Shown piece after piece: positions 27,836 to 37,244 of a DNA stretch of 64,000 bases (its first letter is position 1; every line of letters starts with the position of its first letter). The notes under the pieces were generated by a model. It was not told the origin of the DNA. It worked only from the letters and a program-made list of their open reading frames with translations, and searched no databases. The position numbers and the translations under genes were made by a program. The stretch covers positions 35,152-99,151 of the forward strand of contig NZ_WTTB01000007.1 of NCBI RefSeq assembly GCF_009828835.1, written 5' to 3'. The stretch is from Erysipelothrix urinaevulpis. Lineage in GTDB: Bacteria > Bacillota_I > Bacilli_A > Erysipelotrichales > Erysipelotrichaceae.

Positions 27836-29692
27836 TTAAGCGACTTCTACGTCAATAACTTGTTCTTCTTCAACTTCCATCGGCTCTTTACCTTCGACAA
27901 TACGTTGAATTTGTTCAGCAGTCAATGTTTCATATTCTAATAGACCATCAACAATTCGTTCCATCAATTCACGATTATCTACAATTAATTGACGAGCATT
28001 TTCATACGCTTCATCAATGATTCGACGAACTTCTTTATCAATTTCGAATGCGATTTCTCCTGAATAATTTGTGGATGAAGAATAATCACGGCCTAAGAAT
28101 ACACTCTCACCGCCACCATTTTCATATTGAATTGGTCCTAAGTTACTCATACCATATGACATAACCATAGCTCTTGCAATCTTGGTTGCTGATTGAATAT
28201 CAGCATAAGCTCCTGTTGAAATTTCATCAAAGAAAATTTCCTCAGCAACACGTCCCCCAAGATAACCAGTAATTTTACCAATTAAATCTGAACGGCTTTG
28301 TGTAAATGTTTCTTCACGTGGAGTCATCAAGTTATATCCACCCGCATCACCACGTGGAATAATCGTAACTTTTTGAACCATATCAGCACTTTCAAGTTTC
28401 AGTCCAACAATGGCATGACCAGTTTCATGAACCGCAACCATATGACGTTCTTTTTCTGAATATTTTTTAGATTTTTTAGCAGGTCCCATGATGACACGAT
28501 CAATCGCTTCATCAATTATTGGTGTTGTAATTTTTTCCTCGTCTTCACGAACAGTTAGAATCGCTGCTTCGTTCAAGACGTTTTCTAAATCAGCACCTGA
28601 GAATCCTGGCGTACGGCGAGCAATGTTCATTAATTCAACATCATCTGCCAAGTGTTTATTACGTGCATGAACCCCTAAGATTTCTGCACGAGCTTTAACA
28701 TCTGGTAAACCAACTGTAATCGTTCGATCAAAACGACCAGGACGGAGTAATGCAGGGTCTAAAACATCTGCACGGTTCGTTGCAGCTAAGACAACCACAC
28801 CTGAGTTTTCATCAATACCATCCATCTCAACAAGCATCTGGTTCAGTGTTTGTTCACGTTCATCATGGCCACCACCTAAACCGGCACCACGTTGACGACC
28901 CACAGCATCAATCTCATCAATAAAGATAATACAAGGCGCTGTTTCTTTGGCTTTCTTAAACATATCACGAACACGACTTGCCCCAACCCCAACAAACATT
29001 TCCACAAAGTCAGAACCTGAGATTGAGTAGAAAGGAACATCCGCTTCCCCTGCCGCAGCTTTAGCTAACAAGGTTTTACCTGTTCCTGGAGGACCCACTA
29101 ATAACATTCCTTTAGGAATACGTGCCCCCATTTTTTCAAATTTCTTAGGATACTTCAAATAGTCAATAAGCTCTTCCATTTCTTGCTTTTCTTCTTCTGC
29201 ACCCGCAACATCATCAAAGCGAACTTTTATATCACCTTGAACTTTTGCACGTGACTTACTAAATTCAAAGGCTTTGGAGTTTCCGCCTCCACCCATTTTA
29301 GAGAAGATAAAGAACATAATTCCACCAAGAATTATATAAGGTACCGTTAAGGATAACAAATCAAGGAAAAAATTTGATTGATTTGGATCAGCAACCGTTA
29401 ACTTTGCATTTTTACTCTCAAGAATTTCTAAGTATTTATTAACTTGTTCTTCATTATTTACAATTCTGGTTGAGAAATTTGTATTTCGACCATTTTTCTT
29501 ATAAACACCTTCAATTTCAACAATTGTATTCTTAGGTGTCATAACCATTTTACTTACTTCATATTTTTCAACAACGTCTTCAAATTCTTTAACAGTCAAC
29601 GTTTTTGATACTTGATGACTTGCTAGTTGTAACAAGGTAAGAACCATCAAGAACGTCATTACTATTCCGATTATATTGTTTCTTTTTTTCAA
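27836..29692 (-). CDS. ftsH: ATP-dependent zinc metalloprotease FtsH
   Basis: Membrane-bound AAA protease for quality control. The 618 residues contain two N-terminal membrane helices (about 8-25 and 108-130) around an external domain, the AAA module with Walker A GPPGTGKT and Walker [12 protein letters not shown], the second-region-of-homology arginine LLRPGRFDR, and the zinc motif HETGH near residue 420. The acidic C-terminal tail is short. It follows hpt by 12 bp in the tilS-hpt-ftsH order. Confidence 0.98.
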   Translation of the reverse strand: MKKRNNIIGIVMTFLMVLTLLQLASHQVSKTLTVKEFEDVVEKYEVSKMVMTPKNTIVEIEGVYKKNGRNTNFSTRIVNNEEQVNKYLEILESKNAKLTVADPNQSNFFLDLLSLTVPYIILGGIMFFIFSKMGGGGNSKAFEFSKSRAKVQGDIKVRFDDVAGAEEEKQEMEELIDYLKYPKKFEKMGARIPKGMLLVGPPGTGKTLLAKAAAGEADVPFYSISGSDFVEMFVGVGASRVRDMFKKAKETAPCIIFIDEIDAVGRQRGAGLGGGHDEREQTLNQMLVEMDGIDENSGVVVLAATNRADVLDPALLRPGRFDRTITVGLPDVKARAEILGVHARNKHLADDVELMNIARRTPGFSGADLENVLNEAAILTVREDEEKITTPIIDEAIDRVIMGPAKKSKKYSEKERHMVAVHETGHAIVGLKLESADMVQKVTIIPRGDAGGYNLMTPREETFTQSRSDLIGKITGYLGGRVAEEIFFDEISTGAYADIQSATKIARAMVMSYGMSNLGPIQYENGGGESVFLGRDYSSSTNYSGEIAFEIDKEVRRIIDEAYENARQLIVDNRELMERIVDGLLEYETLTAEQIQRIVEGKEPMEVEEEQVIDVEVA

Positions 29693-29704
29693 TTAAATCA
29701 CTCC

Positions 29705-30244
29705 TTATTGATAAATTTCATCTTTGAGAATTCCAACATAAGGTAAATGTCTATATTTTTCATTAAAATCTAACCCAAATCCAATCACAAATTCATTTGG
29801 AATCTCAAACCCAATGAAATCTGCATAAACATCGACTTCTCGACGGGAAGGTTTATCTAAAAGTGAAACGATTTTAACGTCTTTTGCACCTTTGTTTTCT
29901 AATAATTTTATAATTGCTTTAATCGTATGTCCTGTATCCACGATATCTTCAACCAATAAGATGTTAGTGTCTTTGATTGAACGATCTAAATCTTTCAAGA
30001 TCCGAATATCACGTGTCGTTTCAGTCCCAGCATAGCTTGATACATCCATAAAATCATATTCTATATCTAAGTCAATATATTTAATAAGTCTTGCTAAAAA
30101 CGGAACTGAACCTTTTAATAAAGCAACAAATATTATAGGATCCTTTGCATCCTTATAATGATCGTTAATTATCGATCCCAATTCTTCACATTTCTTTTCT
30201 ATTTCCTCTTCACTAATTAATATTTCTTTTATATCCTGATGCAT
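29705..30244 (-). CDS. hpt: Hypoxanthine(-guanine) phosphoribosyltransferase
   Basis: Purine salvage: converts hypoxanthine or guanine plus PRPP to IMP or GMP. The 179-residue length is typical. The PRPP-binding motif ILLVEDIVDTGHT, the flexible-loop Ser-Tyr in DVSSYAGTE, and the base-contacting FVIGFGLDFNEKYRHLP are visible. It lies between tilS and ftsH, a widely conserved trio. Confidence 0.97.
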   Translation of the reverse strand: MHQDIKEILISEEEIEKKCEELGSIINDHYKDAKDPIIFVALLKGSVPFLARLIKYIDLDIEYDFMDVSSYAGTETTRDIRILKDLDRSIKDTNILLVEDIVDTGHTIKAIIKLLENKGAKDVKIVSLLDKPSRREVDVYADFIGFEIPNEFVIGFGLDFNEKYRHLPYVGILKDEIYQ

Positions 30245-30259
30245 ATAGATTAAATCCTC

Positions 30260-31480
30260 CTACGATACCTTTAATTCTATCATAAATAAACTGGGATTGT
30301 TAGAGTAATGATGCACATCACAGCCTATTCCAGCCACGAAAATGACCTTCTTTTCGGCATTTACAACAACTGGCCAAATTTGTCGTTTATCATGCGGTAT
30401 TTTTTCATCAATAAAGAATCGTCTTAGTTTTTTATGACCAAATCTCATTTTTATTTGATCATCTAATTTTCCACTACGAATCGTCAATGGAAAATCCTTT
30501 GATGTTAGTGTTATTCCTTCAATTTTCTTTCCTTCTTGTTCGATAGAAAAGTAAGGCGATTCAAATTTAAGAATCTCATCAACATCATTAAACTTATAAC
30601 TAAAGCTTTCTTTTTTATATAAAAGAATTGTGTCATACGAAGATTGTAACACCAAATTATTAAATTCATAATTTGCTGATTCATTAACAATATTTCTATC
30701 GATTTCTAAAAGGTAGCTTTCACTCATTGTATAGACTTCAATTCCATGTTTTTTTAGCCACTCTCGGAGATAGATATATCGATAGCCATTATCTATTGTA
30801 GCATACTCTTTAATTGTCAAAGCATTTTCCCATGAGTTCACACGTTCATTCATTTTCATTTTAAACTCTTGGTTTTCATTTCTCTTTTCTTGCATTTCAA
30901 CAATCAATTTTTGATACTCATTGTCATCAAGATGACTTATCTCATGCCGTATTTTATTTCTTGTATAATGAAGTTCTAGATTACTTTCATCAATCCCATA
31001 CTCGATGTTAAAGTCATTACAATACTGAATCAATTCTTCTTTATGATACGTTAATAACGGACGAGAAATCCGAACTCCTTTAACGATTGAATTCTTTGCT
31101 AAACCAACATCATCACTTTTCATTTTACGATTTCTTTGAAAAACATATGTTTCTAAATCATCATCAAAATGATGACCTGTCGCAACAAATTCTGCTTCAT
31201 AGCGAACGAGAAGCTCTTTGAAAAAATTATAACGAAAAACTCTTGCTGCGTCTTGGAAATTACTGTAATCTTCATTTTCGAATAATTTCAGTTCAAACGG
31301 AATTCCATATTTAATGCAATATCTTTGAACTATCTCTTCATCACGCTTCGCTGTTTCACGTTGTTGATAATTGACATGTGCAACCACTAATTCATTATTT
31401 TGTAGCCTAAGCATATCTAAAAGGGCCATAGAATCTGGCCCTCCCGATACTGCTACAATGATTTTTGAATTTTTAACCAT
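30260..31480 (-). CDS. tilS: tRNA(Ile)-lysidine synthase
   Basis: Modifies the wobble C34 of tRNA-Ile(CAU) to lysidine so that it reads AUA. The PP-loop SGGPDS is at the N-terminus, followed by HVNYQQRETAKRDE, ATGHHFDDDLET and the C-terminal TilS domain (IRSGKLDDQIKMR, KLRRFFID...IP). The ATG at 31480 has GGTGG upstream; the ATG at 31495, which overlaps the preceding stop as ATGA, is also possible. About 406 residues, slightly short for the family. Confidence 0.95.
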   Translation of the reverse strand: MVKNSKIIVAVSGGPDSMALLDMLRLQNNELVVAHVNYQQRETAKRDEEIVQRYCIKYGIPFELKLFENEDYSNFQDAARVFRYNFFKELLVRYEAEFVATGHHFDDDLETYVFQRNRKMKSDDVGLAKNSIVKGVRISRPLLTYHKEELIQYCNDFNIEYGIDESNLELHYTRNKIRHEISHLDDNEYQKLIVEMQEKRNENQEFKMKMNERVNSWENALTIKEYATIDNGYRYIYLREWLKKHGIEVYTMSESYLLEIDRNIVNESANYEFNNLVLQSSYDTILLYKKESFSYKFNDVDEILKFESPYFSIEQEGKKIEGITLTSKDFPLTIRSGKLDDQIKMRFGHKKLRRFFIDEKIPHDKRQIWPVVVNAEKKVIFVAGIGCDVHHYSNNPSLFMIELKVS

Positions 31481-31491
31481 TAAACCACCAC

Positions 31492-32037
31492 TCATATTTT
31501 ATCACAGAAGTTCTCAATAACAACTTTATTCAACTCTTTAAATAACTTACAATCTGTATCAATATGAGCATTAACAGAAATTACCCGTGCACTGTTTATA
31601 AAACGTCCATCGTTAATAAACGTACATGTTTCTTTATGAAGCCCTTCTGGCTGTCCAATATAAAACAAATGATCTTTTTCACACAGCTTTGATTTTTCGA
31701 CCGTCCTTTTATTGGACGTCATGGGTAAAACATAAACTTTATGATTCATCATTTTAAGTATAATACCAAAATGTTGATAAGAGCATTCATTTATATAACC
31801 AACACCAAAATCAACATAGCAAATATCACCACATGTAATATTAATATTAATGTCATTACACGACCAATATTTCTTACGTTTCATTTGGTTCATCTTACTA
31901 ATACACTCACATTTCTGCTTATCTGTTGGTAAGTTTAACAGGTATTGCCGGTAATCATCGATGAATTTTTCCACTTGTTGTCGATGTTCATGATTATCAT
32001 AGTTTAATAACCATGACTCAGAAATCTTGTATGGCAT
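31492..32037 (-). CDS. PemK/MazF-like protein
   Basis: A 181-residue protein (ATG at 32037 with GGGGGTGG upstream; a longer frame to 32076 lacks a site). Residues about 70-150 fit the PemK/MazF beta-barrel: GDICYVDFGVGYINEC, QHFGIILK, VYVLPMTSNK. The N-terminal 60 residues are helical and not part of a typical MazF. No antitoxin gene is beside it; it is placed between mreB and tilS with a 4-bp overlap to the alternative tilS start. It may be a housekeeping relative of the fold rather than an active toxin. Family call moderately sure, role unknown. Confidence 0.6.
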   Translation of the reverse strand: MPYKISESWLLNYDNHEHRQQVEKFIDDYRQYLLNLPTDKQKCECISKMNQMKRKKYWSCNDININITCGDICYVDFGVGYINECSYQHFGIILKMMNHKVYVLPMTSNKRTVEKSKLCEKDHLFYIGQPEGLHKETCTFINDGRFINSARVISVNAHIDTDCKLFKELNKVVIENFCDKI

Positions 32038-32083
32038 TTCCACCCCCTCTTTTTTATATAGACTATTTCGATTCATTTCCCTA

Positions 32084-32108
32084 AAAAAAAACCAGGTTTC
32101 CCTGGTTT
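32084..32108 (-). terminator. Terminator after mreB
   Basis: AAACCAGG-TTTC-CCTGGTTT stem (32089-32108) followed on the minus strand by nine T residues. Confidence 0.85.
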
Positions 32109-33105
32109 ATCCAACTAAATCTAAGTTTTCTAACATAATTCCTGTTCCTTCAGCAACACATGATAATGCGTTTTCTGCAACATAAACTGGAATATTAAGT
32201 TCATGCGAAATTAATTTATCAAGACCATGAAGCAATGCTCCACCACCGGTTAAGACGATTCCACGTGTCACAATATCTGCTGATAATTCTGGCGGTGTTT
32301 GTTCAAGAACTGTTCGACATGCTCGTACAATATCTTGTAAACTTTCTGCCATTGCCTCGGCAGTTTCTTCTGCACGTAATTGAATGGTATTTGGTAATCC
32401 TGTCACCAAGTCACGTCCACTCACAGCAATTGTTTTTTGTTCTAACGATTCAATATCTTCTTTCCAAGCTGTACCAATATGAGTTTTAATTTCCTCTGCT
32501 GTACGATCTCCGATTAATAATTTGTATTTGTCTTTAACAAATTTAATGACATCTTGATCTAATTTATCACCCGCAACTTTTAATGATGTGCTTGTAACAA
32601 TTTCCCCTAGTGATAGAATCGCAACATCCGTTGTTCCTCCACCTATATCCAATACCATTGATCCTGTTGGCTTAGCAATATCTAAATTAGCACCCACAGC
32701 AGCAACCTTTGGCTCTTCTTCAATATAAACACGTTTAGCCCCTGCACGGTATGCAGCATCACTAATCGCTTTTCGTTCTACTGAAGTAATATTTGAAGGG
32801 CAGCATATTAAAATAGTCGGACGCGAAAAGATTCCTTTTAAATTAAGTTTTCTAACAAAATGTTGAAGCATCATTTCTGTCACTTCAAAATCTGCAATCA
32901 CACCATCTTTTAATGGACGAATTGCTAGAACTCTCCCCGGTGTTCTTCCCAACATATCTTTGGCTTCTTGACCTACTGCCAAGCATTTTTTGGTTTGAGC
33001 ATCAATTGATACAACTGATGGTTCCTCAATAACCACACCTTCACCTTTAACATAAATTAAAATATTCGCTGTTCCTAAGTCGATTCCGACTGCTTTTGAA
33101 AACAT
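32107..33105 (-). CDS. mreB: Rod-shape-determining actin-like protein MreB/Mbl
   Basis: Forms filaments under the membrane that guide lateral peptidoglycan synthesis. The 332 residues carry the actin-fold nucleotide motifs GIDLGTANILIYVKG, LDIGGGTTDVAIL and VLTGGGALL. The position after a DUF1146 gene matches the mbl-type paralogue of Bacillus, so either mreB or mbl is apt. No mreC/mreD follow. Confidence 0.95.
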   Translation of the reverse strand: MFSKAVGIDLGTANILIYVKGEGVVIEEPSVVSIDAQTKKCLAVGQEAKDMLGRTPGRVLAIRPLKDGVIADFEVTEMMLQHFVRKLNLKGIFSRPTILICCPSNITSVERKAISDAAYRAGAKRVYIEEEPKVAAVGANLDIAKPTGSMVLDIGGGTTDVAILSLGEIVTSTSLKVAGDKLDQDVIKFVKDKYKLLIGDRTAEEIKTHIGTAWKEDIESLEQKTIAVSGRDLVTGLPNTIQLRAEETAEAMAESLQDIVRACRTVLEQTPPELSADIVTRGIVLTGGGALLHGLDKLISHELNIPVYVAENALSCVAEGTGIMLENLDLVG

Positions 33106-33129
33106 ATAAAAAACCTTCCCTTCATTTTT

Positions 33130-33333
33130 CTACAAAATTGAGTACCTAGATATCCCCATTACAAAACTCGCAACACCATATCCTATCGCTAACGAAAGAA
33201 AGATATAGAGCAACTGAATTTTAGTTTCTGACTGATGTTTCATGATTTTAGAAAAATCAACACCACTTAATGCGTATGCAGAAAATGTAAATGAAAATAA
33301 ATAAATAACTATTCTTATGATATCTGGCATCAT
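33130..33333 (-). CDS. DUF1146 (YwzB-like) membrane protein
   Basis: A 67-residue protein with two membrane helices (about 5-22 and 42-60) and the family motif YALSGVDFSKIMK between them. In Bacillus the homologue ywzB lies after the atp operon and near mbl; here it is directly upstream of mreB but no atp genes precede it. Function not established. Confidence 0.8.
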   Translation of the reverse strand: MMPDIIRIVIYLFSFTFSAYALSGVDFSKIMKHQSETKIQLLYIFLSLAIGYGVASFVMGISRYSIL

Positions 33334-33423
33334 TAATCACCTATAATACTATATCAAATAATGAGAATAATTACCATATTAATGGAAATTTCAACAAAAA
33401 ATCACATAGTACTCATTAAAATT

Positions 33424-33452
33424 AAAAAAAGTAGATAGTATCTATCTACTTT
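33424..33452 (-). terminator. Terminator of the tsaC-rpiB-glyA-upp operon
   Basis: AAAGTAGATA / TATCTACTTT stem (33428-33452) that includes the upp stop codon, followed on the minus strand by a T-rich tract. Confidence 0.8.
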
Positions 33453-34066
33453 GTACCAAAAATTCGATCGCCAGCATCTCCAAGACCTGGTACGATGTAA
33501 CCTTTTTCGTCTAACTTTTCATCAAGGGCTGCTAGGAAAATGTCAACATCAGGGTGTTGCTTTTTAATCAGTTCTACCCCTTCAGGTGCTCCAACTAAAC
33601 AAACTAATTTAATTGATTTTGCACCATGTTTTTTTACGATCTCAATAGCAGCGTCCGCTGAACCACCTGTTGCTAACATTGGATCAAGCACTAAGACCTC
33701 TGCTTCATCTAAGTTTTCAGGGAATTTAGCAAAATATTCATGGGGTTGTAATGTTTCTTCATCACGATATACACCAACATGTCCTACTTTTGCTGTTGGA
33801 ATTAAAGATAAAATCCCATCAACCATTCCAAGACCTGCTCTAAGAATTGGAACAAGAACAATCTCTCTTGTTAATTCTGCTGTTTCATATTCCATAACAG
33901 GTGTGTTAATGGTCACTGGATCTAATTTTAAATCACGGGTAATTTCATAGGCCATTAATCCTGCAACTTCGTCTAAATTTTGACGGAAACTTTTAGTTCC
34001 TGTTTCAACTCGTCTCATTTGAGTTAATTTATGAGTAATTAATGGATGGTTTAAGACTGTAATCAT
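33446..34066 (-). CDS. upp: Uracil phosphoribosyltransferase
   Basis: Pyrimidine salvage: uracil plus PRPP gives UMP. The 206 residues include the PRPP motif [14 protein letters not shown], the N-terminal [13 protein letters not shown] and the C-terminal uracil-binding [11 protein letters not shown]. It overlaps glyA by 4 bp. In Bacillus glyA-upp precede atpIBEFHAGDC; here a terminator follows. Confidence 0.98.
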   Translation of the reverse strand: MITVLNHPLITHKLTQMRRVETGTKSFRQNLDEVAGLMAYEITRDLKLDPVTINTPVMEYETAELTREIVLVPILRAGLGMVDGILSLIPTAKVGHVGVYRDEETLQPHEYFAKFPENLDEAEVLVLDPMLATGGSADAAIEIVKKHGAKSIKLVCLVGAPEGVELIKKQHPDVDIFLAALDEKLDEKGYIVPGLGDAGDRIFGTK

Positions 34067-35295
34067 ACGCGTTCTCCTCTCACAGGATAACGACGAGTTA
34101 ACGTTGTCACCTGTTCTTTAATGTCTTTTAGTTTTTCTTCATTTTCGTAGTTTGTTAAAGCTTCATGAATCCATAGAACAACTTGTTTGAATTCTTCTTC
34201 TTTAAAACCACGACTTGTCATTGCTGGGCTTCCTAAACGTAAGCCGCTTGTAACTGCTGGTCTTTCCGTATCAAACGGAATCGCATTTTTATTCGTTGTA
34301 ATACCTACTTTATCTAAAATAATTTCGGCATGGGCTCCTGTCATTTTAATACTATGTTTTAAATCTAATAGAATTAAATGATTATCAGTTCCATCACTCA
34401 CCAATCGATAACCAAGTTCTTTAAAAGTGCTGGCCATGACCTGTGCATTTTTAACAACTTGTTTTTGATATTCAATAAAAGATGGTTGGCTCGCTTCATG
34501 GAAACATACAGCTTTTGCAGCAATCAAGTGCATTAAAGGTCCACCTTGTATTCCTGGGAATACAGAACGATCTAACTTTCTTGCAAATTCTTGTTTGCAT
34601 AAAATAGCTCCACCTCGTGGTCCTCTGAGTGTCTTATGGGTTGTGGTCGTTACAAAATCTGCATAAGGTACTGGATTTTGGTGTAGTCCTGCAGCAACTA
34701 AACCGGCAATATGAGCCATATCTACCATTAAATATGCACCGACTTCATCAGCTATTTCTCTAAATTTAACAAAATCTATCTCTTTGGCATATGCACTTGC
34801 TCCGGCCACAATTAATTTGGGACGGGTTTCTAAAGCAATACTACGTACTTGATCATAGTCAATCATCTCTGTATAGGGATTCACTGAATATGAGAAGAAC
34901 GTATAGTTTACACCTGAAAAATTAAGTTGATGTCCGTGTGTTAAATGACCACCGGAATTTAAATCCATCCCCAAAACAACATCACCATGTTCTAATATTG
35001 TCATGTAAACTGCCATGTTAGCTTGAGACCCACTATGTGGTTGGACATTCGCATGTTGTGCTCCAAAGATATCTTTTAATCGATTAATAGCTAATTCTTC
35101 AATAATATCGACATATTCACAGCCACCATAGTAACGGCGATGGGGATAACCTTCAGCATATTTGTTCGTTAAAATGCTTCCGGCTGCTTCTAAAACCTGA
35201 TCAGAAACATAGTTTTCTGAAGCAATTAATTCAATATGATCAATTTGACGTTGTTCTTCTTTCGCAATTGCATCAAAAACCAATGTATCTCTCAT
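34063..35295 (-). CDS. glyA: Serine hydroxymethyltransferase
   Basis: PLP enzyme converting serine and tetrahydrofolate to glycine and 5,10-methylene-THF. The 410 residues show [25 protein letters not shown], and the PLP-lysine motif [14 protein letters not shown]. One base overlaps the rpiB stop. Order tsaC-rpiB-glyA-upp equals that in many Firmicutes. Confidence 0.98.
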   Translation of the reverse strand: MRDTLVFDAIAKEEQRQIDHIELIASENYVSDQVLEAAGSILTNKYAEGYPHRRYYGGCEYVDIIEELAINRLKDIFGAQHANVQPHSGSQANMAVYMTILEHGDVVLGMDLNSGGHLTHGHQLNFSGVNYTFFSYSVNPYTEMIDYDQVRSIALETRPKLIVAGASAYAKEIDFVKFREIADEVGAYLMVDMAHIAGLVAAGLHQNPVPYADFVTTTTHKTLRGPRGGAILCKQEFARKLDRSVFPGIQGGPLMHLIAAKAVCFHEASQPSFIEYQKQVVKNAQVMASTFKELGYRLVSDGTDNHLILLDLKHSIKMTGAHAEIILDKVGITTNKNAIPFDTERPAVTSGLRLGSPAMTSRGFKEEEFKQVVLWIHEALTNYENEEKLKDIKEQVTTLTRRYPVRGERV

Positions 35296-35750
35296 TAGCG
35301 GTTCTCCTTATCTTCGATTTTCGAAATTTTATCAATACGGCGTTCATGACGCTCATCATGGCTAAACTCTGTGTCTAACCATGTTTTCACAATTGCTAAG
35401 TTTGTATCTAAATCTGTTGTACGGCCTGCTAAAGCAAGAACATTGGAGTCATTATGTTCACGTGTTAATTGAGCTACCTCAACACTTGTTACAAGGGCAC
35501 AACGAATGCCACGAACTTTATTCGCTGTAATACTTGCACCAATTCCTGTTCCACATAAAATAATCCCACAATCGACTTCTTTATCTGCAACTGCTTTAGC
35601 AGCTGGATAAATAAAATCACTGTAATCTTGGCTTTCTTCTGAATATACCCCAAAATCCTTGACTTCATATCCTTCTGTAAGTAAGAAATTCTTTACAGCT
35701 TCTTTTTGTTCGTAACCACCATGGTCACTTGCTAACGAAATTTTCTTCAT
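35295..35750 (-). CDS. rpiB: Ribose-5-phosphate isomerase B
   Basis: Interconverts ribose-5-phosphate and ribulose-5-phosphate. ATG at 35750 has AAGGAGGA upstream, giving 151 residues, the family length; the longer frame to 35804 is rejected. Motifs [31 protein letters not shown] and the later [12 protein letters not shown] are all typical of RpiB/LacB. Confidence 0.97.
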   Translation of the reverse strand: MKKISLASDHGGYEQKEAVKNFLLTEGYEVKDFGVYSEESQDYSDFIYPAAKAVADKEVDCGIILCGTGIGASITANKVRGIRCALVTSVEVAQLTREHNDSNVLALAGRTTDLDTNLAIVKTWLDTEFSHDERHERRIDKISKIEDKENR

Positions 35751-36355
35751 CTTGACTCCTCCTTTAAGACTTCCTCTAAAGACAGCGGTCCTTCTCTTAA
35801 ACAAACAATCGATTCACCACTGAGATCAAACACTGACGATGATTGACGTCCTGAGGCTTTACCTAAGACCACACCTTCAATTTTTCCATCTAACTGGTCA
35901 ATAACCATATCCGAATTTAGGGCTGTTTCAAGGCCGGATAAATTGGCGGAAGGTAACCAAATTGGCGAACCGATTCCTTCAATTAAATCGAGTACCCATT
36001 GATCATCAGCCATTCTAATTCCGATGGTCGATTGTTTACTTAAAAAAGGAAAAACACCTTCTTTAATCTTGAATATAAACGTACAAGCACCTGGCATAAA
36101 TGCATGAATTAAACGACGTTCACGCTCACCAATCACTGCAATATCTTCAATCTGTTGATATGAAGAAACCATCAATGGAAATGGTTTATCTGCCGGTCTT
36201 CCTTTTGCTTTTTGCAATTTTTCATACAATTCATCTTGAGAACTATCAGCGGCTAAACCATACACTGTATCAGTCATGATTGCCACTAAGCCTCCTGATT
36301 TTATTGTACTCACAATTGCATCTTTTTCATCTTTTGAGAATTTTATTGTTTCCAT
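35747..36355 (-). CDS. tsaC: L-threonylcarbamoyladenylate synthase (TsaC/Sua5)
   Basis: First step of t6A37 tRNA modification: makes threonylcarbamoyl-AMP from threonine, bicarbonate and ATP. The 202 residues contain GLVAIMTDTVYGLAADS, KGRPADKPFPLMV, IGIRMADD and SANLSG. It lacks the C-terminal Sua5 domain, so it is TsaC-like in length. It overlaps rpiB by 4 bp. Confidence 0.95.
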   Translation of the reverse strand: METIKFSKDEKDAIVSTIKSGGLVAIMTDTVYGLAADSSQDELYEKLQKAKGRPADKPFPLMVSSYQQIEDIAVIGERERRLIHAFMPGACTFIFKIKEGVFPFLSKQSTIGIRMADDQWVLDLIEGIGSPIWLPSANLSGLETALNSDMVIDQLDGKIEGVVLGKASGRQSSSVFDLSGESIVCLREGPLSLEEVLKEESR

Positions 36356-36372
36356 ATAAACCTCTCTTTCTT

Positions 36373-36401
36373 ATTATAGCATCTCATGATGCTCTTTTTA
36401 A
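36373..36401 (-). promoter_or_regulatory. Promoter of the tsaC-rpiB-glyA-upp operon, with a dyad in the spacer
   Basis: Minus strand TTAAAA (36396-36401), 17-bp spacer, TATAAT (36373-36378). The spacer contains AGCATC-ATGA-GATGCT, a perfect 6-bp dyad, a possible operator. Confidence 0.55.
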
Positions 36402-36403
36402 CA

Positions 36404-37243
36404 TTATTCCTGGACCTTGATCCCTTGATACACAAATAGCATACGATCTAAGTTATTAATATCTTGTTTTAAGACAACCGTTGCATTTGGGAACTGCTGT
36501 TGAGCCAATTCAACCAAGGCATCGCCAATATCAAAGCCAATCTCAAACGCCATCATTGACCTTGGTTTTAACACAAGGGACGCTTTATCAAACACCTTGC
36601 GGTAAAAATAGAGCCCATCATCACCACCAAATAAAGCCACATGTGGTTCAAAATCTAAGACTGATGTTTGGACATCTTCAACTTCTTTAATATAAGGAGG
36701 GTTGCAAACCAGGACATCATATTTCTTGTTAAGGTTAATAATGGGTTCTAACATATCTCCTTGATAAAAACTGACATCTGCTTGGTTCAATTCTGCATTT
36801 TCTTTCGCAACGTTGAGTGCTTCTTGACTGATGTCACTTGCATCAACAGCCACTCCCAAGTCTTTAGCTAAAGAAACAGCAATTGCTCCACTGCCTGTTG
36901 CCACATCGACGATCTCAACTTCTTCAAAATATTCATCAATATCCATTAAAATATTGTTGACGAGTTCCTCAGTTTCTGGTCTTGGAATGAGGACATTTTC
37001 ATTCACTAAAAATCTTGAATCGTAAAACCATTGATATCCCAGAACATAGGCTAATGGTTCATTATTTTCTAATCGTTTGAAATTATCATTAAATTGATCG
37101 ATGATTGCTTCATCAACTTCATTTTCTAATTCTAAATATAAATCTAAATTGCGTTCTCTAAGCATTTCAAGCAGTAAAACCCTGATTAAATCAGGGTTTT
37201 TTGCATTTCTTTCTGTAGCTTGAATGAGTTCTTTATATGTCAT
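36404..37243 (-). CDS. prmC: Peptide chain release factor N5-glutamine methyltransferase
   Basis: Methylates the GGQ glutamine of release factors 1 and 2 with SAM. The 279 residues hold an N-terminal helical domain, the SAM-binding VDVATGSGAIAVSLAK and the catalytic NPPY motif near residue 188 (VCNPPYIKE). It begins 1 bp after prfA, its substrate gene. A perfect terminator-like hairpin lies inside the first codons (see 37177). Confidence 0.97.
   Translation of the reverse strand: MTYKELIQATERNAKNPDLIRVLLLEMLRERNLDLYLELENEVDEAIIDQFNDNFKRLENNEPLAYVLGYQWFYDSRFLVNENVLIPRPETEELVNNILMDIDEYFEEVEIVDVATGSGAIAVSLAKDLGVAVDASDISQEALNVAKENAELNQADVSFYQGDMLEPIINLNKKYDVLVCNPPYIKEVEDVQTSVLDFEPHVALFGGDDGLYFYRKVFDKASLVLKPRSMMAFEIGFDIGDALVELAQQQFPNATVVLKQDINNLDRMLFVYQGIKVQE
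37177..37203. terminator. Terminator-like hairpin inside the start of prmC
   Basis: Perfect 11-bp stem AAAACCCTGAT-TAA-ATCAGGGTTTT followed by more T on the plus strand; the minus-strand transcript also has four T at the end of the stem. It is within prmC codons about 14-22. Confidence 0.5.
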
Positions 37244-37244
37244 C

